A stretch of DNA of 34,340 nucleotides from Bacteroides sp. CAG:927. Its GTDB lineage: Bacteria > Bacteroidota > Bacteroidia > Bacteroidales > Muribaculaceae. The stretch is taken from assembly GCA_000431155.1 (NCBI GenBank), contig HF985660.1, positions 259,891 through 294,230 of the forward strand, read 5' to 3'. Every line of letters begins with the position of its first letter. Within the stretch, counting starts at the first letter, position 1. This document shows positions 16,517-23,029 of this stretch, piece by piece. Both the position numbers and the translations under genes were made by a program. Under the pieces are notes generated by a model that saw only the letters and a list, made by a program, of their open reading frames with translations, ran no database searches and was not told where the DNA came from.

Positions 16517-16584
16517 CAATATCTTTTTAATCTACATTTAATTTTATTCAATCTTATTGACATTTTATTTTTCTTCAAAACTTA

Positions 16585-16616
16585 TTTGGTTATAATGACT
16601 ATTATCATTACCTTTG
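16585..16616 (+). promoter_or_regulatory. metK promoter
   Basis: TTTG at 16585-16588, 20 nt, TACCTTTG at 16609-16616. The predicted start near 16622 gives a leader of about 190 nt before metK, which holds the riboswitch. Confidence 0.78.
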
Positions 16617-16631
16617 TGCCGCAATCAAAAA

Positions 16632-16680
16632 AAGTGGACAAATTTGGCTGCTTGCAACCACTTACAAAAAAAATGCTAAA
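16632..16680 (+). promoter_or_regulatory. SAM-II riboswitch aptamer in the metK leader
   Basis: P1 stem AAGTGG (16632-16637) pairs with CCACTT (16658-16663). The loop contains ATTTGG and ends CTTGCAA directly before the CCAC strand; an A-rich strand (TTACAAAAAAAA) then leads to TGCTAAA. ATTT (16642-16645) can pair with AAAT (16671-16674) to close the H-type pseudoknot. This order of GTGG, ATTTGG, CTTGCA, CCAC, TTA-rich and GCTAAA is the SAM-II pattern as I remember it from alpha-proteobacterial and Bacteroidota examples. SAM-II binds S-adenosylmethionine, and the gene behind it makes SAM. Assigned by eye, without a covariance-model score. Confidence 0.8.
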
Positions 16681-16740
16681 ACCGCACACTTCCTGTCATT
16701 TTTTGATATGACAGTCTATATATAGATGTGGCTTTAGCAT
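16673..16740 (+). promoter_or_regulatory. Antiterminator fold of the metK riboswitch
   Basis: ATGCTAAA (16673-16680) pairs perfectly with TTTAGCAT (16733-16740), and CC (16682-16683) with GG (16730-16731), ACA (16686-16688) with TGT (16727-16729). Inside are two hairpins: CTGTCAT/ATGACAG (16693-16699 with 16708-16714) and TCTA-TATA-TAGA (16715-16726). This fold uses the GCTAAA of the aptamer and the 5' arm of the terminator, so it excludes both. Confidence 0.72.
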
Positions 16741-16767
16741 GACGATGCGGAAGCCATTTATTTTTTT
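16729..16767 (+). terminator. Riboswitch-controlled terminator upstream of metK
   Basis: TGGCTTTAGCAT (16729-16740), loop GACG, ATGCGGAAGCCA (16745-16756): 12 positions with one A-G mismatch and one U-G pair, followed by TTTATTTTTTT. It is a standard intrinsic terminator inside the leader, 45 nt before the metK ATG. It can form only when the 5' arm is not held in the antiterminator. Confidence 0.78.
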
Positions 16768-16811
16768 GTCCGCCTTAATTAAACATCTTGAATTTTAACA
16801 TTCTTGTAATT

Positions 16812-18140
16812 ATGGCTCAAACAAGCAACTATCTCTTCACATCCGAATCCGTTTCCGAAGGCCATCCCGACAAGGTGGCAGACCAGATTTCCGATGCCGT
16901 ACTTGATGAATTTCTCGCTTACGACCCTTCTTCCAAAGTGGCATGCGAAACCCTTGTCACTACAGGACAAGTAGTAGTGGCCGGCGAAGTAAAAAGCCGC
17001 TCCTATGTTGACCTCATGGATGTCACACGCCGTGTCATCAAGCGCATTGGCTACGACCGCAGCGACCTGAAATTCGATGCCGAGGCTTGCGGCGTATTAT
17101 CCGCTCTCCACGAGCAAAGTCAGGACATAAACCGTGGCGTTGAACGTGCCGACGCTCAGGAACAGGGTGCAGGCGATCAGGGAATGATGTTCGGATACGC
17201 ATGCAACGAAACCGACAACTTCATGCCCGTAGCTCTTGACCTGAGTCATCAGCTCTTGCGTGAGCTTGCCGAGATTCGCCGTGATGCCAACGAAATGACA
17301 TATATCGACGATAACGGGGAACGGCGCAGCTACCTCCGCCCCGACTCCAAGAGTCAGGTGACTGTGGAATACACCAACGACGGATACCCCGTGCGCGTGC
17401 ACACAATCGTTATATCTACACAGCACGATGAGTTCATCCTGCCCGGAGCCAACATGACTCAGGAGCAGGCCGACCTTGAAATGCAGCGGATCATAACCAA
17501 CGATGTGCGTGAAGTCCTCATCCCGCGCCTCAAAGCCAAGCTCCCCCAAAAAGTGGCACAGCTTATTGACGACGATTACAAACTTTATGTCAACCCCACC
17601 GGCAAATTCGTAATCGGCGGCCCTCACGGCGACACCGGTCTTACAGGCCGCAAAATCATTGTTGACACCTACGGCGGTCGCGGTGCTCACGGCGGCGGCG
17701 CATTCTCCGGCAAGGACCCTTCAAAAGTTGACCGTTCTGCCGCTTATGCCGCACGCCATATTGCACGCAATTTGGTGGAAGCAGGAGTTGCCGACCGCGC
17801 ACTCGTTCAGGTGGCATACGCCATAGGTGTAGCTCAACCGGTAAGTCTTTATGTCAACACCGAGGGCACCGCAAAAGTGCCTATGAGCGATGCTGAAATC
17901 TCGCGCATTGTTGCCGAAAATGTTGACATGCGGCCCGCGGCAATTGAAAAACGCCTCAAGCTCCGCAACCCCATCTATGAGGAAACTGCCTCCTACGGGC
18001 ACATGGGCCGTACCCCGCAAGTGGTCACAAAAACCTTCCATTCACGCTACGAAGGTACTCGCAACATAGAAGTGGAGCTATTCACATGGGAGAAAAACGA
18101 CCTTGTACCATTGTTCAAATCCCTTTTCAACATCAAATAA
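16812..18140 (+). CDS. metK: S-adenosylmethionine synthetase
   Basis: Makes SAM from methionine and ATP; cytosolic homotetramer. It has 442 residues. Motifs: FTSESVSEGHPDKVADQISDA at the N-terminus, GAGDQGMMFGYACNET (the GAGDQG ATP/methionine loop), and the P-loop-like GGPHGDTGLTGRKIIVDTYGG with GGGAFSGKDPSKVDRS, including the conserved catalytic His, Lys and Asp. It is longer than the E. coli enzyme (384) by insertions typical of Bacteroidota MetK, including a C-terminal extension (MGRTPQVVTKTFHS). The ATG at 16812 (MAQTSNYLFTSES) is chosen because homologs begin there; a frame extension to 16788 adds MNFNILVI only. Control by the SAM-II leader is predicted. Confidence 0.97.
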   Translation: MAQTSNYLFTSESVSEGHPDKVADQISDAVLDEFLAYDPSSKVACETLVTTGQVVVAGEVKSRSYVDLMDVTRRVIKRIGYDRSDLKFDAEACGVLSALHEQSQDINRGVERADAQEQGAGDQGMMFGYACNETDNFMPVALDLSHQLLRELAEIRRDANEMTYIDDNGERRSYLRPDSKSQVTVEYTNDGYPVRVHTIVISTQHDEFILPGANMTQEQADLEMQRIITNDVREVLIPRLKAKLPQKVAQLIDDDYKLYVNPTGKFVIGGPHGDTGLTGRKIIVDTYGGRGAHGGGAFSGKDPSKVDRSAAYAARHIARNLVEAGVADRALVQVAYAIGVAQPVSLYVNTEGTAKVPMSDAEISRIVAENVDMRPAAIEKRLKLRNPIYEETASYGHMGRTPQVVTKTFHSRYEGTRNIEVELFTWEKNDLVPLFKSLFNIK

Positions 18141-18216
18141 TCTGCTTGATTTTGTCTCCACAACACCCTGTAGCACCCTAAATTTGCCTTGAAACCCTCA
18201 CTCGCTGTCAAAATAT

Positions 18217-18247
18217 TTTGAATGGTGAGGAAAAAATAGTATCTTTG
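18217..18247 (+). promoter_or_regulatory. Promoter of the PpiD-like gene
   Basis: TTTG at 18217-18220, exactly 19 nt, TATCTTTG at 18240-18247: a full-consensus Bacteroidota promoter. Transcription would begin near 18253, giving a leader of about 92 nt. Confidence 0.8.
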
Positions 18248-18296
18248 TGCGCTTATTGCCTTAAGCTACCATTGCTCAGGACAATAAGCGCACAAA
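18244..18296 (+). repeat. 15-bp perfect inverted repeat over the -7 box of the PpiD-like gene
   Basis: TTTGTGCGCTTATTG (18244-18258) and CAATAAGCGCACAAA (18282-18296) are exact reverse complements with a 23-nt centre; CC/GG inside can add two more pairs around a bulge. The left arm contains the TTTG of the -7 element. In the RNA only the inner part of the stem (from about 18253) would be present. Confidence 0.85.
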
Positions 18297-18344
18297 CCTT
18301 AGATTGAGAAAAAACAAAAAAACAAAAAAATCATATTTAACTAA

Positions 18345-20420
18345 ATGGCAACATTAGAGAAAATCAGAAGCAAATCAGTGCTTTTGCTCGTAATCATCGG
18401 AGTGGCCCTTCTGGCGTTCATTCTCGGTGACTTCTTCAATTCCGGTCGCACCTTGTTCGGCCCGGGTACCACAGTGGCTAAAGTAGATGGCAAATCTATA
18501 GATGTGCAGGAATTCCAGCGCCGTGTAGAGGAAGCCAATCAGCAAATGCAGAACTCCGGCCGCAAAATCGACCAGGCAGCTCTTCAGCAGCAGGTACTCA
18601 ACGAAATGGTTTTTGAAACCCTTTACAAAGACGAAATCAATAAACTCGGCCTCACCGTCACCAACAGCGAGCTTACAGAAGCTATGTTTGGCACTGGTGC
18701 CGAAGCTCTAAACCGCATGATCCAGCAGCAGTACGGTCTCGAATCCGCTCAGCAGCTTCACGACATGGCTTACAACCCCGACAAATACGGTGTCCCCGCC
18801 GAAACTGCCGAACAGCTTAAAGCCATGTGGGTCAACCTTGAGAATCAGACCGAGGAAGGACTTCTCCAGCAGAAATTCAACACCCTTTTCACCGGCGCAT
18901 TCGTAGCCAACGAGCTTGACGCAAAAGCTCTCTACGATGAAAACGGCACTACCTCTCAGGTCGCTTATGTCAACAAGCCCTACTCTTCTCTTCCCGACGA
19001 ACAGTTTGAAGTATCCGATGCCGATGTGGAAAAAGAATGGAGCGCCAACAAGCAGATGTATGCTATACCCGAAGAAAACCGCACCATCAGCTATATTGCC
19101 GTTGACATAGTTCCTTCTGCCGAGGATATGGCTGCCGCTCAGAACGCCATTAACAAGGTTCTCGGTGACCTCAGCTCTACCGAAGGTCTTGCCGCTCTTG
19201 ATGGCAAAAACGAGTTCGTTGCCGACCGTCAGCGTGTTGCAACATCCAAAATACGTGACTCTCGCGTCAAAGCTTTTGCCGATAGCGCAGCCGTTGGATC
19301 TGCCGCAATCGTCAACCGCATGGGCAACGATTTCACCCTTGCCAAAATGTTCGGCCGCTCTTTTGAAACCGACTCCATCAACGTGGACATGATTGCCGTT
19401 CAAGGCAACAAGGCTACAATGGATTCAGTAATGGCCGCACTCAACGCCGGAACCTCCATTCCCGAGATTGGCAACAAGTTTGCCGGTGTGCAGGGCGCAC
19501 AGGACAGCTTATGGATTTCAATGCTTGACCCCCAGATTGTACAGTACAAGGAAACAATGCTCAACGCTCCTGTTGAACGCTTCTTCAATCCCGACACCAC
19601 AGCTACAGCCAATGGCGGTTATATTTTCCGCGTAAAACAGCGCCGTGCTGCAGTGCCAGTTGTTGATATGGCCGTAATCAACTACACTATTGAGCCTTCT
19701 AACGCCACTGTCAACACTCTTGAGGCCGGCCTCAACAAATTCATAACCGAGAACACCACCGCTCAGGCTTTCGCCGACAACGCAGCCAAAGCCGGTTATC
19801 AGGTATTCCCTGCCACAGTCAGCGCATCCACTCCCATGATTACTGGAATGGAAGACACCCGCAGCGTCATTGCTTGGGCCATGGACGCCAAGAAAGGCAA
19901 AGTATCACCCATCTTCGGTGATGAGCAGACCGGTCGCTTTGTGGTAGCCGCACTCAACGACATCTACGACGACTATACCCCCGCACGTGATCCTCAGGTT
20001 AAAACCATGCTTACCTCCAAGGTTCGCAATGACAAAAAAGCCAAGGCTCTCATTGAGCAGTACAAGGGCAAAGCCAACGACCTTACCGGCTACGCCGCTC
20101 TCATGGCAGTGCCCGTTGACAGCGCCAAGGTTACATTCGGTCAGATCAACCCCTTCAACAATGGCTTTGCCGGTTCTGAAGTGGCAGGTCGCGTTGCCGC
20201 AACACCCAAAGGCAAAATGGTTGGCCCCATGCAGGGTGCCAACGGTGTAGTTGTGCTTCAGGTCATCAATGTTGACAAACAGGGTCGTCCCTACTCCTAC
20301 GATGAAAGCGCTGCTCTCTATGCTCGCAGCCGTGGCAGCTACGCCCTTGGCCGCAACATTCAGCAGGTACTTCTCGGTAACAAGAAAGTTCAGAACAACA
20401 TTCTCACTTTCTTCAAATAA
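18345..20420 (+). CDS. PpiD/SurA-like membrane-anchored peptidyl-prolyl isomerase family protein
   Basis: A 691-residue protein of the SurA-N/PpiD type, anchored in the inner membrane with its bulk in the periplasm, where such proteins act as folding chaperones for exported proteins. The N-terminus MATLEKIRSKSVLLL leads into a membrane helix at about 13-31 (VIIGVALLAFILGDFF). The SurA-N-like segment follows (AKVDGKSIDVQEFQRRVEEA, then LNEMVFETLYKDEINKLGL). The middle (SYIAVDIVPSAEDMAAAQNA) looks like a degenerate parvulin region, but no clear parvulin signature (HIL, GxLG) is visible, so isomerase activity is doubtful. It has its own promoter, and a terminator hairpin follows at 20448. Confidence 0.88.
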   Translation: MATLEKIRSKSVLLLVIIGVALLAFILGDFFNSGRTLFGPGTTVAKVDGKSIDVQEFQRRVEEANQQMQNSGRKIDQAALQQQVLNEMVFETLYKDEINKLGLTVTNSELTEAMFGTGAEALNRMIQQQYGLESAQQLHDMAYNPDKYGVPAETAEQLKAMWVNLENQTEEGLLQQKFNTLFTGAFVANELDAKALYDENGTTSQVAYVNKPYSSLPDEQFEVSDADVEKEWSANKQMYAIPEENRTISYIAVDIVPSAEDMAAAQNAINKVLGDLSSTEGLAALDGKNEFVADRQRVATSKIRDSRVKAFADSAAVGSAAIVNRMGNDFTLAKMFGRSFETDSINVDMIAVQGNKATMDSVMAALNAGTSIPEIGNKFAGVQGAQDSLWISMLDPQIVQYKETMLNAPVERFFNPDTTATANGGYIFRVKQRRAAVPVVDMAVINYTIEPSNATVNTLEAGLNKFITENTTAQAFADNAAKAGYQVFPATVSASTPMITGMEDTRSVIAWAMDAKKGKVSPIFGDEQTGRFVVAALNDIYDDYTPARDPQVKTMLTSKVRNDKKAKALIEQYKGKANDLTGYAALMAVPVDSAKVTFGQINPFNNGFAGSEVAGRVAATPKGKMVGPMQGANGVVVLQVINVDKQGRPYSYDESAALYARSRGSYALGRNIQQVLLGNKKVQNNILTFFK

Positions 20421-20447
20421 GCCCGTCAACAAAACCATAATCCATAC

Positions 20448-20484
20448 TCAGCCTCGGGCCTTCCCGGGGCTGATTTATTTTTAT
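20448..20484 (+). terminator. Intrinsic terminator / attenuator between the PpiD-like gene and sdaA
   Basis: TCAGCCTCGGG (20448-20458), loop CCTT, CCCGGGGCTGA (20463-20473), 11 pairs with one U-G, followed by TTTATTTTTAT. It ends 7 nt before the sdaA ATG. Confidence 0.8.
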
Positions 20485-20491
20485 CAGCACC

Positions 20492-21718
20492 ATGAAATCA
20501 ATAAAAGAACTATACCGCATAGGCACAGGCCCCTCCTCCAGTCACACCATGGGCCCGCGCTACGCCGCCACCACTTTTGCTCAACGGCACCCTAAGGCAA
20601 CACGCTTTGAAGTCACACTCTACGGGTCGCTTGCTGCCACAGGCAAAGGCCACCTCACCGATGTGGCTATTGAAGAATCGCTGTCGCCGATAGCCCCGGT
20701 AGAAATCGTCTGGCAGCCCGGAGTGTTCCTGCCCTTTCACCCCAACGGCATGCGCTTCCGGTCATTTGATTCCGAAAACAATATGACCGATGAATGGACT
20801 GTGTACAGCATTGGCGGAGGCGAGTTGGCCGAAGAAGGTGTAGAGCGTCAGGGTGGACCTGATGTTTACGCCATGAACCACCTCACCGACATTCTCCAGT
20901 GGTGCAGCGACAACGGACGCGCCTTATGGGAATATGTGGAGATATGTGAAGGCCCCGAAATATGGGACTATCTCTCCACGGTGTGGCAAACCATGCAGCG
21001 TGCCGTGGAGCGTGGTCTTGACCATGAGGGAGTACTCCCCGGACCGCTTAAGCTGCCACGCCGCGCCACCACTTATCATGTGCGCGCTTCCGGCTACAGA
21101 AGTAATCTCCAGTCACGCGGTCTCGTATTTGCCTACGCTTTGGCCGTAAGCGAAGAAAATGCCAGCGGAGGTGAGATTGTCACTGCACCCACCTGCGGTT
21201 CTTGCGGAGTGATTCCTGCCGTACTTTATCATCTCCAGAAAAGCCGCGATTTTTCCGAGTCCAGAATACTTCGGGCACTCGCCACCGCCGGACTGATAGG
21301 CAATATCGTGAAACAGAACGCCTCCATAGCAGGTGCCGAAGTAGGATGTCAGGGCGAAGTGGGTGTAGCTTGCGCCATGGCTGCCGGTGCAGCAAACCAG
21401 CTTTTTGGCGGAAGCCCGGCGCAAGTGGAATATGCAGCCGAAATGGGACTTGAGCATCACCTCGGCATGACTTGCGACCCCGTGTGCGGCCTTGTGCAGA
21501 TACCCTGCATTGAGCGCAACGCCTATGCTGCCGCCCGCGCACTTGATGCCAACCTTTATTCGGCATTTACCGACGGCGAGCATCGAGTGTCGTTTGACCG
21601 CGTTGTGGAGGTTATGAAACAAACGGGCCATGACCTGCCTTCAATTTACAAGGAAACAAGCGAAGGCGGCCTCGCACGCACTTGGCATGCCCCGTCCACA
21701 AAAAAAATAAATAATTGA
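20492..21718 (+). CDS. sdaA: L-serine ammonia-lyase, iron-sulfur dependent, single chain
   Basis: Deaminates L-serine to pyruvate and ammonia with a 4Fe-4S cluster. It has 408 residues in one chain, with beta domain first and alpha domain second, as in E. coli SdaA-type enzymes. Visible: the N-terminal substrate loop IGTGPSSSHTMGPRYAA, TAPTCGSCGVIPAVLY, GAEVGCQGEVGVACAMAAG and TCDPVCGLVQIPCIERNA, which hold the cluster cysteines and active-site Ser/Asn residues. It starts 72 nt after the PpiD-like gene, just behind a terminator hairpin, and no separate promoter of the TAnnTTTG type is visible between hairpin and ATG. Confidence 0.95.
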   Translation: MKSIKELYRIGTGPSSSHTMGPRYAATTFAQRHPKATRFEVTLYGSLAATGKGHLTDVAIEESLSPIAPVEIVWQPGVFLPFHPNGMRFRSFDSENNMTDEWTVYSIGGGELAEEGVERQGGPDVYAMNHLTDILQWCSDNGRALWEYVEICEGPEIWDYLSTVWQTMQRAVERGLDHEGVLPGPLKLPRRATTYHVRASGYRSNLQSRGLVFAYALAVSEENASGGEIVTAPTCGSCGVIPAVLYHLQKSRDFSESRILRALATAGLIGNIVKQNASIAGAEVGCQGEVGVACAMAAGAANQLFGGSPAQVEYAAEMGLEHHLGMTCDPVCGLVQIPCIERNAYAAARALDANLYSAFTDGEHRVSFDRVVEVMKQTGHDLPSIYKETSEGGLARTWHAPSTKKINN

Positions 21719-21723
21719 AATAA

Positions 21724-21755
21724 TTTGCTCATTGGCACAAAAAGTCTTACCTTTG
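21724..21755 (+). promoter_or_regulatory. greA promoter
   Basis: TTTG at 21724-21727, 20 nt, TACCTTTG at 21748-21755. The start near 21761 gives a leader of about 110 nt before the greA ATG. Confidence 0.78.
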
Positions 21756-21769
21756 TCACAGAACATAAA

Positions 21770-21835
21770 GGAAGTTCTTTTGCTTCCGTGAGATGAGTTG
21801 GAGTCCCTGGCAAAGCTTGGGATTCCATAATTTTT
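21770..21835 (+). promoter_or_regulatory. Structured greA leader with terminator-like hairpin
   Basis: Two hairpins lie in the leader: GGAAG/CTTCC (21770-21774 with 21783-21787), then TGGAGTCCC (21799-21807) with GGGATTCCA (21819-21827), nine pairs including one G-U, followed by TAATTTTT. The second has terminator form about 35 nt before greA, so some transcripts may end here. Activity is inference. Confidence 0.55.
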
Positions 21836-21870
21836 CAATATTGACAAAATACCTTAAAATAGATTTTATT

Positions 21871-22341
21871 ATGCCCATCACTTACATGACTAAGGAAGGT
21901 TATAAGAAAAAAATGGAAGAAATAGCCTACCTCGAATCTGTGAAACGACCCGAAATTTCCCGAGCTATTGCCGAGGCACGCGACAAAGGCGACCTCTCCG
22001 AGAACTCGGAATACGATGCCGCAAAAGAAGCTCAAGGCATGCTGGAAATGAAAATTTCACAGCTCAAGGACCTTGTGGCAAGCGCACGCATAATTGACGA
22101 AAGCAACCTCAATACCGAGGAGGTTCAGATACTCAACAGAGTAAAAATTCGCAACACTGCCAACGGCATGACTATGGAATACACCATTGTAGCCGATTCC
22201 GAAGCAAACCTTAAAGAAAAGAAAATAGGCACATCCACCCCTATTGCTCAAGGACTGCTCGGACACAAAATAGGCGAAATTGTGGAAATAAAAGTTCCTG
22301 CCGGTATGATGAAATTTGAAATCGTAGAAATCTCTTTCTGA
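21871..22341 (+). CDS. greA: Transcription elongation factor GreA
   Basis: A 156-residue factor that inserts a coiled-coil into the RNA polymerase secondary channel and stimulates cleavage of backtracked RNA. The N-terminal coiled coil has the acidic tip in EARDKGDLSENSEYDAAKEA (the DLSENSEY signature), followed by a C-terminal FKBP-like domain (TIVADSEANLKEKKIG, STPIAQGLLGHKIGE). The ATG at 21871 (MPITYMTKEGYKK) is the family start; the upstream open frame runs through the leader hairpin and is not coding. The HIT gene starts 2 nt after its stop. Confidence 0.96.
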   Translation: MPITYMTKEGYKKKMEEIAYLESVKRPEISRAIAEARDKGDLSENSEYDAAKEAQGMLEMKISQLKDLVASARIIDESNLNTEEVQILNRVKIRNTANGMTMEYTIVADSEANLKEKKIGTSTPIAQGLLGHKIGEIVEIKVPAGMMKFEIVEISF

Positions 22342-22343
22342 TC

Positions 22344-22745
22344 ATGGCCACTATATTCTCACGTATCATTGCCGGGGAAATACCCTGCTACAAAATTGCT
22401 GAAAACGACAAGTTTTTCGCTTTTCTTGACATCAACCCCGTAGCTCCCGGACACACTCTCGTTGTGCCCAAAGAAGAAAACAGCTACATCTTTGACATCA
22501 ACGACGATGATTTTCAGGCCATGCACCTTTTTGCCAAACGAGTGGCTACCGGGCTTAAAGAAGCTATGCCTTGCAAACGTATAGGCGTGGCCGTGATAGG
22601 ATTGGAAGTACCTCACGCTCACATCCACCTGATTCCCATTACTACCGAAGCCGACATGGATTTTCACCACAAGAAGACATTGCCGGCCGAAGAAATGCAA
22701 GCCATTGCCGAAAAAGTCAGTGCAGCTGTGGCAAAACAACTGTAA
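22344..22745 (+). CDS. HIT family nucleotide hydrolase/transferase (Hint-like)
   Basis: A 133-residue histidine-triad protein, likely hydrolysing AMP-linked phosphoramidates or other nucleotide conjugates. The N-terminal IFSRIIAGEIPCYKI and FLDINPVAPGHTLVVPK, and the triad VPHAHIHLIPI near residues 92-102, are characteristic of the Hint branch. It lies 2 nt after greA and is followed by a strong terminator, so greA and this gene form one unit. Confidence 0.93.
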   Translation: MATIFSRIIAGEIPCYKIAENDKFFAFLDINPVAPGHTLVVPKEENSYIFDINDDDFQAMHLFAKRVATGLKEAMPCKRIGVAVIGLEVPHAHIHLIPITTEADMDFHHKKTLPAEEMQAIAEKVSAAVAKQL

Positions 22746-22799
22746 ACACGCGCAACAGTCATATCAATAACCTTATACGGTTTCTATTACATATTTTTG

Positions 22800-22836
22800 A
22801 CACGGAATCCGCCTGCGGACTCCGTGTTTTGTTTTT
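22800..22836 (+). terminator. Intrinsic terminator after greA-HIT
   Basis: ACACGGAATCCG (22800-22811), loop CCTG, CGGACTCCGTGT (22816-22827): 12 positions with one mismatch, followed by TTTGTTTTT. Confidence 0.88.
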
Positions 22837-22896
22837 AAACTGCAGTTATTTTTCACCTTTCTGTAGCAAATTGTTTTCTATTTAGTTTAAAATACA

Positions 22897-22904
22897 TACA
22901 TTTG
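22897..22904 (+). promoter_or_regulatory. -7 element of the 1488-residue protein gene
   Basis: TACATTTG matches TAnnTTTG. The closest TTG (22871-22873) is 23 nt upstream, longer than usual. The start near 22910 would leave an AT-rich leader of about 120 nt, in which I see no stable structure. Confidence 0.5.
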
Positions 22905-23029
22905 CAAAATATAACATCTGTAGGTAATTCTTTTTGATTCTAAGTTCGTACAAAAGATGTCATTTTGAGAAAATCAGTCATAATCTTGCTAATTATAAAC
23001 AACTAATCATTAATCATTCAATTTATCTC

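Noticed and set aside
16715..16726. TCTATATATAGA palindrome as a protein-binding operator
   Set aside because: It is better explained as a small hairpin inside the antiterminator fold of the metK leader.
17097..17690. 197-residue minus-strand open frame
   Set aside because: Wholly inside metK in antisense, with no recognised domain or promoter.
18708..19403. 231-residue minus-strand open frame
   Set aside because: Antisense shadow of the PpiD-like gene; low-complexity Val/Gly/Phe-rich product without motifs.
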